A stretch of DNA of 64,000 bases from Peptidiphaga gingivicola (GCF_001652275.1 NZ_LVZK01000001.1:1178001-1242000), one strand, 5' to 3'; counted from the first letter of the stretch, positions 44,147 through 53,462 are shown. A program made the numbers and translations. Notes: a model not told the origin generated them from the letters alone.

Positions 44147-45319
44147 GTGAGTTGCAGCGTTCCAGAGCATTCAGCAGTGCCTCCCGTCCCTTCGGCGCCC
44201 CTGCCCGCCACCCGGGCTCGAATCGGAGCCGGTTCCTTCGCCGAGTTGACGACCTTCGCCGTGGGAGGCCCCTTCGATCGGCTCGTCGAGGCGTCGAGCG
44301 AGGAGGAGATCGTCGAGACGGTCCGCGAGGCAGACGCCGAAGGAGTCCCCGTCATGGTTCTCGGCGGCGGCTCGAACGTCTTGGCCGCCGACGGCCGTTT
44401 TCCCGGCGTCGTCGTGCGCGACGTGCGCCAGAGCATCGTCCTCAGGCAAGAGGGAGGGTGCGAAGGGGCCAACCTTCGGGTGAGCGCGGGAACCCCATGG
44501 GACGATTTCGTCGTCCACACGATCGCCAACGAGTGGATGGGAGTCGAGGCTCTCTCCGGAATCCCCGGAACGGTCGGAGCGGCCCCGGTCCAGAACATCG
44601 GAGCCTACGGGCAGGAAGCAGGCGGATCGATCGCCGGAGTCCGCGTTTACGACCGCGCGACCGGCAGGGTCGACTACCTGTCTTTTTCCCAGATGGAATT
44701 CGGCTACCGGACGTCCGTCGTCAAGAAGAGCCTGAAGGGGGGGTGGGGCCCCAGCCCGCGTCACATCGTGCTCGACGTCGATTTCCAGTTGAGGATCGCC
44801 TCGCTTTCCGCGCCCGTTCAATACTCCCAGCTTGCCCAGCTGCTCGGCGTGCAGCCGGGCGAGCGCGTGCCTTCGGTCGCCGTGCGCGACGCGGTTGTGG
44901 AGCTTCGCCGGTCCAAAGGCATGGTTTTGGACGACGCCGATCGAGACACCTACTCGGCCGGCTCGTTCTTCACCAACCCCGTCTTGAGCGAAGCCCAGGC
45001 TGCCAGGCTGCCCGACGACGCCCCGAAGCACGGGCTGCGCGACGGCAGCCGCACCGTCCTCGGCGCGGCCGCCCCGCGAGTCGAGGGGCAGGTGAAAACC
45101 TCCGCAGCCTGGCTCATCGACCACGCGGGATTTCCGGCCGGCTACGGAATGCCGGGGCCCGCGGCGCTCTCGACCAAGCATGCGCTCGCCCTGACGAACC
45201 GCGGGGGAGCGACGGGCGCCCAGATGCGGGAGCTGGCGCGAACCATTCGCGACGGCGTGCGTGAGGCCTACGGCGTGGTCCTGGAGGCCGAACCGACGAT
45301 TATCGGTGGCTTGGACTGA
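44147..45319 (+). CDS. murB: UDP-N-acetylenolpyruvoylglucosamine reductase
   Basis: 390 residues from GTG 44147; the open frame further up has no family similarity. FAD-binding marks FAELTTFAVGGPFDRLVEA, VPVMVLGGGSNVLAADGRF, ALSGIPGTVGAAPVQNIGAYGQE, YRTSVVKK, and the C-terminal AAWLIDHAGFPAG and ALALTNRGGATG. It reduces UDP-GlcNAc-enolpyruvate to UDP-MurNAc, an essential cytoplasmic step of peptidoglycan synthesis. An extended N-terminus of ~15 residues is common in actinobacteria. Convergent with add. Confidence 0.95.
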   Translation: MSCSVPEHSAVPPVPSAPLPATRARIGAGSFAELTTFAVGGPFDRLVEASSEEEIVETVREADAEGVPVMVLGGGSNVLAADGRFPGVVVRDVRQSIVLRQEGGCEGANLRVSAGTPWDDFVVHTIANEWMGVEALSGIPGTVGAAPVQNIGAYGQEAGGSIAGVRVYDRATGRVDYLSFSQMEFGYRTSVVKKSLKGGWGPSPRHIVLDVDFQLRIASLSAPVQYSQLAQLLGVQPGERVPSVAVRDAVVELRRSKGMVLDDADRDTYSAGSFFTNPVLSEAQAARLPDDAPKHGLRDGSRTVLGAAAPRVEGQVKTSAAWLIDHAGFPAGYGMPGPAALSTKHALALTNRGGATGAQMRELARTIRDGVREAYGVVLEAEPTIIGGLD

Positions 45320-45378
45320 CCTTCGGCCACGCGACCTCCTGGCGTTTCGTTTCTTCCGTGGGAGCGCGCCGCTTCGTT

Positions 45379-46431
45379 TCAGGCGCCGTGTGCCTCCGCG
45401 TCGTCATCGTTCGAAGGATCTGCGGCCAGCCAATCCTGGATCTCGGCTTTCCACGTGCGCTTGGACGCCCCGTCGGCGAAGCTTGCCTCCACCGACGAAG
45501 ACGCGAGGGCGGCGAGTTCGGCGTCGTCGAAGCCTTGCTCGCGAAGCGTCTCGTACTGGGCGGTCAGGCGCGAAAGGAAAAGAAGCGGGTCGTCGGCGCC
45601 CAAAGCGATCGTCGCGCCGGCGTCCATAAGCGTGCGAACGGGCACCCCCGAAGCCTCCGAATAGACGCCCAGGGAGACGTTCGAGGCAGGGCACACCTCG
45701 AAGGCGACGCCCTCGTCGATGACCCGCCTGAGGACGTCGGGGCTCTCCGCTGCACGCACGCCGTGGCCCAGACGCGTGGGTTTGAGGAAGTCGAGGACTT
45801 CGCGAAGGTGCTCGGGGCCAAGAAGCTCTCCGCCGTGGGGCACCGACCTCAGCCCCGCCTTTCGCGCGATGCGGAACGCCGACTCCCATTCGGACGTGAC
45901 GCCCCGCCTTTCGTCGTTGGACAGGCCGAAGCCGACGACGTCCCCCGCCCCTTCCCCGGCGTACTTGGCCGCTAGGCGGGCCAGGGTGCGGGCTTCCAAA
46001 GGATGGCGGATGCGCGAGGCGGCGACGATTACGGCCACGTCCACGCCGGTCGCGCGGCTGGCGGTCGCGGCCTCGTCCAGGACGATCTCGAGCGCCGGGG
46101 TGATTCCGCCGACGAAGGGCGCGTACGACGTCGGATCGATCTGGATCTCGAGGCGGCGCGAGCCCTCTGCGGCGTCGTCCTCGGCGGCCTCTCGGACGAT
46201 CGTGCGCATGGCCTCCTCGCTGCGGACCGTCTTCCGCGCCGCGTCGTAGGCGCGCTGGAATCGGAACCACCCGCGCTGGTCTGCCGGAACCTCGATTGCG
46301 ATGTTGTCCGTCAGCCCCTCGGGCAGGCGTATGCCCTGAGCCTCGGCCATTCGCTCGAGGGTGTGCACGCGCATCGACCCTGTGAAGTGCAGGTGAAGAT
46401 GCGCCTTGGGGAGGAGGTTGAGATCGCGCAC
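45379..46431 (-). CDS. add: Adenosine deaminase family protein
   Basis: 350 residues from GTG 46431, which starts directly at VRDLNLLPKAHLHLHFTGSM with the His-x-His zinc ligands. Later marks: VGFGLSNDERR, SVPHGGELLGPEHL (zinc His and catalytic Glu region), LGHGVRAAESPDVL, FEVCPASNVSLGVY and the zinc/active-site Asp pair in IALGADDPLLF. Hydrolyses adenosine (or a related 6-amino purine) to inosine and ammonia for purine salvage. The frame is open upstream to 46821, but that stretch runs under the sensor kinase gene and is not credible. Substrate within the family is inferred. Confidence 0.9.
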   Translation of the reverse strand: MRDLNLLPKAHLHLHFTGSMRVHTLERMAEAQGIRLPEGLTDNIAIEVPADQRGWFRFQRAYDAARKTVRSEEAMRTIVREAAEDDAAEGSRRLEIQIDPTSYAPFVGGITPALEIVLDEAATASRATGVDVAVIVAASRIRHPLEARTLARLAAKYAGEGAGDVVGFGLSNDERRGVTSEWESAFRIARKAGLRSVPHGGELLGPEHLREVLDFLKPTRLGHGVRAAESPDVLRRVIDEGVAFEVCPASNVSLGVYSEASGVPVRTLMDAGATIALGADDPLLFLSRLTAQYETLREQGFDDAELAALASSSVEASFADGASKRTWKAEIQDWLAADPSNDDDAEAHGA

Positions 46432-46644
46432 GCCAACATTTTCCCATACGTTGAATGCTCCGATGCCGGATCGACACCCTGATCGTCTGCGGGCTGCCCC
46501 GGCAAGTCGATGCGGCGCCTCCTCGCGTTCAGGCGCCCCGATCGTTCGCGGGAACAGGCATTCTCGCGCTGTCGGGCTATCCTCACCCCGATTGTCCAGA
46601 ATGCAAGATATGCGGACTGCCTCGGGAATGGAAAAGTTGAAAAT

Positions 46645-48003
46645 ATGAGCACTGTTGAAATGGTCCCGCCTTCGAATACGAGCGGCGCCACGTACGATAA
46701 AGCCGTGAAGGCAACCGAAGCGAATGGATACCGAGTCGCGGGGCAGCGGAGAACATTCAGGAAGCGTTTGGGGCGAGCCGTGGCCTACTCGGCATATATG
46801 TTGTCGGCTGCTCCCATTCATTTGGGATTTTTCATCGCTGTGGCGGTCTTGATCCCCCTGGGGGGAGGATTGACGCTGATCGGGGGCGTGGTGGTCATAC
46901 TCCTGGGAATCATGGTTGCCAGGCTCGGAGCCACGGCCCAGCGTCGTCTCAATGAGAAGACCATCGGCGCGGAGCGTCCAGAATTTATCTACGCGGTGCC
47001 GAAAAGCGATGGGAAAGTAATCAGATTCTTATATCCGTTGCGCGATCCGCAGTCATGGCTTGACGTGCTATGGGTATTCGTGTCGTTTCCCATTGCAATC
47101 GCGAACTGGTGCATTGCGTTTATCTGGGTCCTCATGACGTCCGTCAGTCTCGCACAGCCGCTTACGCTTTGGATTATTGGAGTAAGTAATGTCAATCACG
47201 GCTACAGAGGCATCGGGGAAGCGTTGAATATTCCCCACCCGTACCTCTTCGATGCTGGCTTCGGCTTCTGTATGGGGTTGCTTTCTTTGGTATTTGGCCC
47301 CTATCTGGTGAACGCCGCAGGCAATGTCCAGTTCTACGTCGCTGATGTGTTGTTGTTGCGGCGTGCTCGGGATCGGGCGGATATTGAGCGGTTGACGCGG
47401 TCGCGTGAGGCGGGTCGTCGGGCGGAGAGTGCGGCGTTGCGGAGGTTGGAGCGGGATTTGCATGATGGGCCGCAGCAGAGGTTGGTGCGGTTGAATATGG
47501 ATTTGGCTCGGGCTAGGCGTCAGGCGGGCAGTGATCCGGTCAGGGCGCAGGCGATTTTGGATGAGGCGATGGTTCAGACTCAGGATACGTTGGCGGAGTT
47601 GCGTCAGCTGTCGCGGGGGATTGCGCCTCCGGTGTTGGTGGATCGGGGGTTGGTGGCCGCTGTTCAGGAGGCGGCTGCTCGGTCGGTGGTTCCTGTGTCG
47701 GTTCATGCGGGTATTCCGGCTGTGCCTGATCATGTGGCGTCGGCGGCTTATTATGTGGTGGCGGAGAGTTTGGTGAATGTGAATAAGCATGCGGGTGCGT
47801 CGTCTGTTGTGGTGACGATTGATGTGTCGGGCGGGGTGTTGCGTTTGTCGGTTGTTGACGATGGTGTGGGCGGGGCTGATGTGTCGAAGGGGCATGGGCT
47901 TGTGGGGTTGGAAGAACGTTTGCGTTCGGTTGACGGTACCCTTGAGATTGACTCGCCTGCAGGCGGACCGACCACAATCGAAGCGGAGATTCCATGCGTG
48001 TGA
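46645..48003 (+). CDS. NarL-type sensor histidine kinase (copy 1), with converted C-terminal half
   Basis: 452 residues from ATG 46645. The N-terminal half has a basic stretch, then four membrane helices (including HLGFFIAVAVLIPLGGG and WCIAFIWVLMTSVSLA). LYPLRDPQSWLDVLWV is shared with the second kinase. The C-terminal half (from ~232) is HisKA_3 plus ATPase: LERDLHDGPQQRLVRLN with phospho-His273, AAYYVVAESLVNVNKHA, SVVDDGVGGAD and GHGLVGLEERLRSV. Bases 47339-47998 look identical to 48884-49543 and use T/G-ending codons (TTG, GTG, CGT, GAT), unlike neighbouring genes. It is followed by only a stub of a response regulator. The ligand is unknown. Confidence 0.88.
   Translation: MSTVEMVPPSNTSGATYDKAVKATEANGYRVAGQRRTFRKRLGRAVAYSAYMLSAAPIHLGFFIAVAVLIPLGGGLTLIGGVVVILLGIMVARLGATAQRRLNEKTIGAERPEFIYAVPKSDGKVIRFLYPLRDPQSWLDVLWVFVSFPIAIANWCIAFIWVLMTSVSLAQPLTLWIIGVSNVNHGYRGIGEALNIPHPYLFDAGFGFCMGLLSLVFGPYLVNAAGNVQFYVADVLLLRRARDRADIERLTRSREAGRRAESAALRRLERDLHDGPQQRLVRLNMDLARARRQAGSDPVRAQAILDEAMVQTQDTLAELRQLSRGIAPPVLVDRGLVAAVQEAAARSVVPVSVHAGIPAVPDHVASAAYYVVAESLVNVNKHAGASSVVVTIDVSGGVLRLSVVDDGVGGADVSKGHGLVGLEERLRSVDGTLEIDSPAGGPTTIEAEIPCV
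47339..47998 (+). repeat. 660-bp direct repeat, copy 1 (kinase catalytic half)
   Basis: Identical by reading to 48884-49543 at a constant offset of 1545. It begins two bases before the codon run for ADVLLLRRARDRAD and ends inside the overlapping start of the next gene (CCATGCG). Flanking sequence differs at once on both sides. Confidence 0.9.
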
Positions 48004-48059
48004 TTCTTGTGCGCGCCGGCGAAGAAAACTCGCGAAAACGGATGACCCCATGCGCGTGA
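47994..48059 (+). pseudogene. Stub of a response-regulator start (22 codons)
   Basis: ATG 47994 overlaps the kinase stop exactly as ATG 49539 does in the second locus. It reads MRVILV, like the MRILIADD start of the intact regulator, then runs into unrelated sequence and a TGA at 48057. This looks like the 5' remnant of a regulator gene whose body was deleted between the duplicated kinases. The alternative is chance, since the first bases belong to the 660-bp repeat. Confidence 0.5.
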
Positions 48060-48162
48060 CGGCTCCGTTCGGAAGCTGCGGGAAAACTGTCCAGCTGGCC
48101 CTACAAGGGTTGGCCGGGCCGCAGGATAGTTCGCACGACGTCCGGCAGGGGAAAGTAGAGGT

Positions 48163-49551
48163 ATGACTACAAGCGACATCCGTTCACACTTGGAAAGAGC
48201 CGCTGAAACTGTGGAACGAGGCGATGGGCAAGGCCGAGGCAATGGCCGGCGTCAGAGTCTTTCTATGCGTTTCAGGTGGACGACGGCTTACGCGAGTTAC
48301 ATGCTTCTGGCCTTTCCCCTCCATCTCATCCTTTTCATCCTCGTCGTCGTCCTGTGCGCCGTGGGGGCGTCGCTGACCGTCATCTTCGTGGGCTTTCCCA
48401 TCCTTTACTCGGGAATCATGGTCGCCAGAGCCGGCGCCGTCCTCCAACGCTGGATAAACCGCGCGTTTGCGGGTGACAAGACCTCTCCCCCCATCCTGCG
48501 CCTTTTCAAAAGAGAGAGCGCGTACGACGGCCTCCTCTATCCGACGCCGGGAGACATGGACTGGTTCCGCAGGCTTCTGTATCCGTTGCGCGATCCGCAG
48601 TCGTGGCTCGACGTGCTGTGGGTTGTCGGCTCGTTCCCGATCACGATCCTCAATTGGTGCGTGGCGCTCACATGGGTGGCCGCAATTCTGGCTGGTTTGA
48701 CCGCGCCCATATCGCTTACGATCCTAGAGAACATTAACGAGAGCTGGAACAACGGACTGGGAGAGCTTCTCGACATCCCGCACCCATTCCTTTTCGACGT
48801 CCTCCTTTCCTTTGTCGTCGGCCTTGTCATGCTGGTCTCCGCGCCGCCGGTTATGAAGGGCCTTGCAACGCTCCAGCTTCTTTTCGCTGATGTGTTGTTG
48901 TTGCGGCGTGCTCGGGATCGGGCGGATATTGAGCGGTTGACGCGGTCGCGTGAGGCGGGTCGTCGGGCGGAGAGTGCGGCGTTGCGGAGGTTGGAGCGGG
49001 ATTTGCATGATGGGCCGCAGCAGAGGTTGGTGCGGTTGAATATGGATTTGGCTCGGGCTAGGCGTCAGGCGGGCAGTGATCCGGTCAGGGCGCAGGCGAT
49101 TTTGGATGAGGCGATGGTTCAGACTCAGGATACGTTGGCGGAGTTGCGTCAGCTGTCGCGGGGGATTGCGCCTCCGGTGTTGGTGGATCGGGGGTTGGTG
49201 GCCGCTGTTCAGGAGGCGGCTGCTCGGTCGGTGGTTCCTGTGTCGGTTCATGCGGGTATTCCGGCTGTGCCTGATCATGTGGCGTCGGCGGCTTATTATG
49301 TGGTGGCGGAGAGTTTGGTGAATGTGAATAAGCATGCGGGTGCGTCGTCTGTTGTGGTGACGATTGATGTGTCGGGCGGGGTGTTGCGTTTGTCGGTTGT
49401 TGACGATGGTGTGGGCGGGGCTGATGTGTCGAAGGGGCATGGGCTTGTGGGGTTGGAAGAACGTTTGCGTTCGGTTGACGGTACCCTTGAGATTGACTCG
49501 CCTGCAGGCGGACCGACCACAATCGAAGCGGAGATTCCATGCGCATCCTGA
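48163..49551 (+). CDS. NarL-type sensor histidine kinase (copy 2)
   Basis: 462 residues from ATG 48163, with GTAGAGGT upstream. The N-terminal half has four membrane helices (LLAFPLHLILFILVVVLCAV, SLTVIFVGFPILYSGIMVA and two later) and normal GC-rich codon use. From residue ~241 the protein is identical to copy 1, with phospho-His282 in RDLHDGPQQRL and the ATPase motifs. The last 13 bases overlap the intact response regulator, with which it should form a working pair. Sensing is probably by the membrane part, as in LiaS/DesK-like kinases, although the signal is unknown. Confidence 0.9.
   Translation: MTTSDIRSHLERAAETVERGDGQGRGNGRRQSLSMRFRWTTAYASYMLLAFPLHLILFILVVVLCAVGASLTVIFVGFPILYSGIMVARAGAVLQRWINRAFAGDKTSPPILRLFKRESAYDGLLYPTPGDMDWFRRLLYPLRDPQSWLDVLWVVGSFPITILNWCVALTWVAAILAGLTAPISLTILENINESWNNGLGELLDIPHPFLFDVLLSFVVGLVMLVSAPPVMKGLATLQLLFADVLLLRRARDRADIERLTRSREAGRRAESAALRRLERDLHDGPQQRLVRLNMDLARARRQAGSDPVRAQAILDEAMVQTQDTLAELRQLSRGIAPPVLVDRGLVAAVQEAAARSVVPVSVHAGIPAVPDHVASAAYYVVAESLVNVNKHAGASSVVVTIDVSGGVLRLSVVDDGVGGADVSKGHGLVGLEERLRSVDGTLEIDSPAGGPTTIEAEIPCAS
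48884..49543 (+). repeat. 660-bp direct repeat, copy 2 (kinase catalytic half)
   Basis: Second copy of 47339-47998. The tract has a third-position T/G bias unlike the surrounding half of the same gene, so both copies probably descend from one imported or converted segment. Confidence 0.9.
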
Positions 49552-50183
49552 TAGCCGACGATTCTGTGCTGCTCAGGGAGGGGCTGACCCTCATCCTGAA
49601 CGACGGCGGACACGAAGTCATCGGCGGAGTCGGCACCGGGAACGAGCTTGTGTCCCGGTGCCTTGCCCTGCGGCCGGACGTGACGGTAAGCGACATCCGA
49701 ATGCCGCCCTCGCACACCGACGAGGGCCTGCGCGCGGCGGTCCGCATCCGCGAGGAGTGGCCCGAGGCCCCCATTCTCCTGCTCAGCCAGTACATAGTCC
49801 TCAGCTACGCCACCGAGCTTCTCTCGTCGGGCTCCGGCTCGATCGGATACCTGCTCAAGGATCGCGTGAGCGACCTTGACTCCTTCCTCGACGCCGTCGA
49901 TCGGGTCGGCAACGGCGGCATGGTCCTCGATCCCGAAGTCGTCGCACAGATGATGGGACGCGGACGCCGGAACGATCCCGTCGCCAGCCTCACACCGCGC
50001 GAACGCGAGGTGTTGGAGCTCATGTCGGAGGGCCACACGAACTCGGCGATCGCCAAGCGCCTCGTCGTCTCCGAAGGGGCTGTCGAAAAGCACATCCAGA
50101 GAATTTTTGCCAAGCTCGGTCTGCACGCCAACAGCGAAGTCCATCGGCGGGTTTCCGCTGTTCTCACTTTGTTGGGCACGTGA
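49539..50183 (+). CDS. NarL/LuxR family response regulator
   Basis: 214 residues. Receiver domain: MRILIADDSVLLREGL, phospho-acceptor Asp52 in VTVSDIRMPP, LLLSQYI and the conserved Lys in GYLLKDRVSD. C-terminal LuxR helix-turn-helix: LTPREREVLELMSEGHTNSA and SEGAVEKHIQRIFAKLGL. It starts within the kinase gene (13-nt overlap) and so is its cognate regulator. Targets are unknown; a 10-bp-arm inverted repeat downstream at 50378-50402 is one place it might bind. Confidence 0.94.
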   Translation: MRILIADDSVLLREGLTLILNDGGHEVIGGVGTGNELVSRCLALRPDVTVSDIRMPPSHTDEGLRAAVRIREEWPEAPILLLSQYIVLSYATELLSSGSGSIGYLLKDRVSDLDSFLDAVDRVGNGGMVLDPEVVAQMMGRGRRNDPVASLTPREREVLELMSEGHTNSAIAKRLVVSEGAVEKHIQRIFAKLGLHANSEVHRRVSAVLTLLGT

Positions 50184-50377
50184 TCGGCATCTGGGTCGAG
50201 AGATCGACGCGGGCGGACGCGTGGTCGGCAGGGAACCGGCCCGCCGGCGCTATAAAGAGAGGGATCGTTGCAATCAAGCCAGAAATCGACAAAACTCAGC
50301 CAGGCCGGAGCGGGTGCCGAGGCGGTTTGCGAGCCGGCGGTGGGAGGCCCGCTTGACCGATATGTCGACCACTTTGG

Positions 50378-50402
50378 ATTCGAAGCAGAAATCTGTTCGA
50401 AT
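50378..50402. promoter_or_regulatory. Inverted repeat upstream of the phosphotransferase gene
   Basis: ATTCGAAGCAG and CTGTTCGAAT face each other across four bases, with one bulged base. It lies 58 bp before the start at 50460 and after TTGACC at 50353. Operator is the likelier reading; a weak terminator for the regulator gene is possible. Confidence 0.35.
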
Positions 50403-50459
50403 ATCAACATGTTGTGTTTAACGTGCACGCTGGCCCACGCTGTACGGTAGAACTTATAT

Positions 50460-51698
50460 ATGAGCATTCCCGGGAAGGACCGTGAAAAGGCGGACCTTGC
50501 ATTGCTCATCGGCAGCGGCGCCGGTGAGATTCTGCGCAGCGCTCTCATGAACATGGGGCAGCCTGCGGTCATACGGGGGTGGGAAGTCCATTCGATCCAT
50601 CATCGTCCCGGCGCAGGAGTGACTGCCGGCTATTCGGTGACGCTCGATCGGATACTCCCCAACGGCGCCCACATGCGCGTGGAGGAGTATCTGTGCGCCT
50701 CGACGGCGCGCCTGTCCCACCCCAACACCCCGGGGCTCGTGTACGTGTCAAAAGGGGACTCCACGTTCTCCGTTTGGCGCTACCCCGCCGATCCTGAGCT
50801 TCCTGCGCTGTTCTTGGCTTGCTCGCCCGAGCATATGAGCGCCCTTTTGGGCATGCCCGTATCCGTGGAGCTCATGAGCTATCGCCCCACTCGCCGCGCC
50901 GTCGTCCGGGTGCGGGCGGCGAACTCCGTCAGCTACGCGAAAGTCGCGCGCCCCCCGCAGGTCGAATCGTTGGCGAAACGCCATATCATGCTCTCCCGCG
51001 CGGGGATTCCGGCGCCGCCGGTCCTCATCCACGACGTTCGAGGGCTCCTGGTGATCGGCGCCGCCAACGGAATTCCGCTCTCGACCGCAATTTCTCGCGG
51101 CATGGGAAGAAACGCGGCCCCTCTGCTCGGCTCTCTCACGGCCTTGCTGAACGCTTTGCCGCGCGAGGCCCTCTCGCTCAGCCATCGGCCCGCCTGGGCG
51201 GACCGTTCCACGCATTACGCGCACGCCGCCGGAACCGCTTTGCCCGAGGAACGCGCCCGTTGCGAGGCTGTGGCGCACGGGATCCATGAGCTTCTCGCCA
51301 GTTCGGACCCCGGGCCTTTGGTTCCGGTCCACGGAGACTTCTACGAGGCGAACATCTTCGTATCCCACGATTCGTCGAGGGTCACGGGAATCATCGACGT
51401 CGATTCGCTGGGGCCCGGCCACCGAGTCGACGATTGGGCTTGCCTGCTCGGCCACATGAGTGTTCTTCCGCATCTGGCCCCGGACTCCTACCCGTACGTT
51501 CAGGACGACCTTCCGATCTGGAGGGACGCCTGCGAGCACGCCGTAGATCCTGTGGCGCTGTGCGCGCGCACGGCCGGGGTGGTGCTTTCTCTTGTCGCCG
51601 GGGCGAAGCGGGTCGACGGCGCCGAGTGGATCGACGACGCCCTCGGCCGCCTTTCGACGGCCGAGGCGTGGCTTGAGCGGGCCTACCGCCATCGCTGA
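50460..51698 (+). CDS. Aminoglycoside/choline-kinase-type phosphotransferase family protein
   Basis: 412 residues from ATG 50460. The APH fold is seen in the catalytic loop VPVHGDFYEANIFVSHD (HGDxxxxN) and the metal-binding GIIDVDSLGPGHRVDDWACL. The N-terminal ~150 residues include a maltokinase- or mak-like part (RPTRRAVVRVRAANSVSYAK with a candidate ATP-binding Lys). No exact substrate can be assigned; a role in sugar or amino-alcohol phosphorylation is more likely than antibiotic resistance in this chromosomal context. The ATG lies ~16 nt after a TACGGT element with no ribosome site, so the message is nearly leaderless. Convergent with the aminotransferase gene. Confidence 0.8.
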   Translation: MSIPGKDREKADLALLIGSGAGEILRSALMNMGQPAVIRGWEVHSIHHRPGAGVTAGYSVTLDRILPNGAHMRVEEYLCASTARLSHPNTPGLVYVSKGDSTFSVWRYPADPELPALFLACSPEHMSALLGMPVSVELMSYRPTRRAVVRVRAANSVSYAKVARPPQVESLAKRHIMLSRAGIPAPPVLIHDVRGLLVIGAANGIPLSTAISRGMGRNAAPLLGSLTALLNALPREALSLSHRPAWADRSTHYAHAAGTALPEERARCEAVAHGIHELLASSDPGPLVPVHGDFYEANIFVSHDSSRVTGIIDVDSLGPGHRVDDWACLLGHMSVLPHLAPDSYPYVQDDLPIWRDACEHAVDPVALCARTAGVVLSLVAGAKRVDGAEWIDDALGRLSTAEAWLERAYRHR

Positions 51699-51799
51699 AG
51701 TCGCGCAGAGCGAGCAGGGGCGTCAGTCGAAGTTCCTGCGAGACGTCGGCGGGATGTCAGCGAAGGCTCCGCGAAGGACGTCGGCTGTGGCTTCCGGCG

Positions 51800-53005
51800 T
51801 CAGCCGAGGAGCTTTTGCACCCGTCCCAGGCCCTCGACGAGGTCCTCGTCGGAGAGGGCGTAGGAGAATCGCAGGAAGCCGCTGGGGCCGAAGGCCTCGC
51901 CGGGAACCACGGCGACTTCGGCCTCTTCGAGGATGAGCGCCGCCAGCTCGGCCGAGGTCGCGGCGGACTTTCCGTTGACGTCGCGGCCGAGCACCGCCTC
52001 GACGTTGGGGTAGACGTAGAAGGCGCCCTTCGGCTCGGGGACGGCGAAACCGTCGATTGCGCCGAGCATCTCGACCATCTTTCGACGCCGACGGTCGAAC
52101 GCCTCGCGCATCTGGGCCACCACGTCCTGCGGCCCCGTGAGCGCCGCCAGCGCAGCCCGCTGCGAGACGTTTGCGACGTTGGAGGTGGCGTGGGACTGGA
52201 AGTTCGCTGCAGCCTTGATCACGTCGGACGGGCCGTACATCCAGCCGACCCGCCAACCAGTCATGGCGTAGGTCTTCGCGACGCCGTTGAGGACGACGGC
52301 GCGGTCGGCGAGCTCGGGAACCTCGCTCAAGATGTAGCTCATGGGCGTGCCGTCGTAGACGAGATGCTCGTAGATCTCGTCGGAGATCACCCAGATTCCG
52401 GATTCGAGGGCCCATTGCCCGATTGCCCGGACCTCCTCGGGGGAATAGACGGATCCGGTCGGATTGGACGGCGAGCACAGAAGCAGGGCCTTGGTCTTAT
52501 CCGTCCGCGCGGCTTCGAGCTGTTCGACGCTTGCCTTGTATTCGGCGTCGGCCCCGGCGAAGACTTCGACGGGAACGCCGCCGGCCAAGCGGATCGCCTC
52601 GGGGTAGGTCGTCCAGTACGGCGCGGGAAGGAGCACCTCGTCGCCGTCGTCGATAAGGGCGGCGAAAGCCTGGAAGACGGCCTGTTTGCCTCCGTTCGTC
52701 ACGATGACGTCGTTCGGGTCGACGGCGTTGCCGGAGTCGCGGAGCGTCTTCGCCGCGATGGCCTCGCGCAGCTCGGGGAGGCCTTTGGCCGGCGTGTACT
52801 TGTGGTTCTTAGGGTCGCGGGCGGCTTCGACGGCGGCTTCGACGATGAACTCGGGCGTCGGGAAGTTAGGCTCTCCGGCCCCGAATCCGATGACGGGGCG
52901 CCCTGCCGCCTTGAGGGCCTTGGCTTTGGCGTCCACTGCGAGAGTCGCGGACTCTTGGATGGCGGCGAGGCGGGCCGATACTCGGCGGGTTCTGTCATTG
53001 CTCAT
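51800..53005 (-). CDS. aspC: Pyridoxal-phosphate aminotransferase, aspartate aminotransferase type
   Basis: 401 residues from ATG 53005; the open frame continues upstream across the tRNA-Trp gene and is not coding there. Class I aminotransferase marks: [82 protein letters not shown], and the PLP-lysine site [18 protein letters not shown], then [11 protein letters not shown]. Probably interconverts aspartate and oxaloacetate. Divergent from the tRNA-Trp/secE operon, where it is often found in actinobacteria. Confidence 0.93.
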   Translation of the reverse strand: MSNDRTRRVSARLAAIQESATLAVDAKAKALKAAGRPVIGFGAGEPNFPTPEFIVEAAVEAARDPKNHKYTPAKGLPELREAIAAKTLRDSGNAVDPNDVIVTNGGKQAVFQAFAALIDDGDEVLLPAPYWTTYPEAIRLAGGVPVEVFAGADAEYKASVEQLEAARTDKTKALLLCSPSNPTGSVYSPEEVRAIGQWALESGIWVISDEIYEHLVYDGTPMSYILSEVPELADRAVVLNGVAKTYAMTGWRVGWMYGPSDVIKAAANFQSHATSNVANVSQRAALAALTGPQDVVAQMREAFDRRRRKMVEMLGAIDGFAVPEPKGAFYVYPNVEAVLGRDVNGKSAATSAELAALILEEAEVAVVPGEAFGPSGFLRFSYALSDEDLVEGLGRVQKLLG

Positions 53006-53226
53006 GCGTCCATGGTTGCACGTTTCGTCCCCGTCGCGCGCGCCGGTCCGCGTTTCAGCGCTGTGAGATCGAAGGCGCGGCGTCGTCGGCCCGCGAGGGC
53101 GCGACGTGCGGGGAGGCAGCCCTGCCCTGCACCTGCGCGGCGGGCTAAAAAAGGGTCCGATCGGACCGCGGGAGGGCGCTTGACGCTGTGGCCCGGCGGT
53201 TCGGACGTTGCGATTCGGGCAGACGG

Positions 53227-53255
53227 ATGACGCGGAGCGGGCAAACGTGTACAAT
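53227..53255 (+). promoter_or_regulatory. Promoter for tRNA-Trp, secE and nusG
   Basis: ATGACG (53227-53232) and TACAAT (53250-53255) with a 17-base spacer and TG before the -10. The tRNA-Trp gene starts ~70 bases on. Confidence 0.5.
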
Positions 53256-53327
53256 TTTGTGAGTTGTCTCCAGATTGGTGGCACTACGCCAATAATATAA
53301 GGCATAATGTCAGGAGCGAACAGCCGA

Positions 53328-53399
53328 AGGGTAGTGGCGCAATGGTAGCGCATCGGTCTCCAAAACCGGCGGTTGGGGGTTCGAATCCCTCCTACCCTG
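53328..53399 (+). tRNA. tRNA-Trp (CCA)
   Basis: 72 nt. AGGGTAG (53328-53334) pairs with CTACCCT (53392-53398); anticodon CCA at 53360-53362; T-loop TTCGAAT. The 3' CCA is not encoded. Placed directly before secE, as in many bacteria. Confidence 0.95.
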
Positions 53400-53462
53400 C
53401 AAGGCGGCTCATGGGTCCATGGGCCGCCTTTATTCCATTGCACGACGAGTGAAGGACGCCAC

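Noticed and set aside
47068-49440. Long minus-strand reading frames opposite both kinase genes (238-327 codons)
   Set aside because: They arise from the T/G third-position bias of the 660-bp tract; their translations are His/Arg/Pro/Thr repeats without any fold, and the plus strand is clearly coding.
50460-51698. Aminoglycoside resistance gene
   Set aside because: The APH fold is shared by many kinases; no resistance-enzyme signature or mobile context is present.
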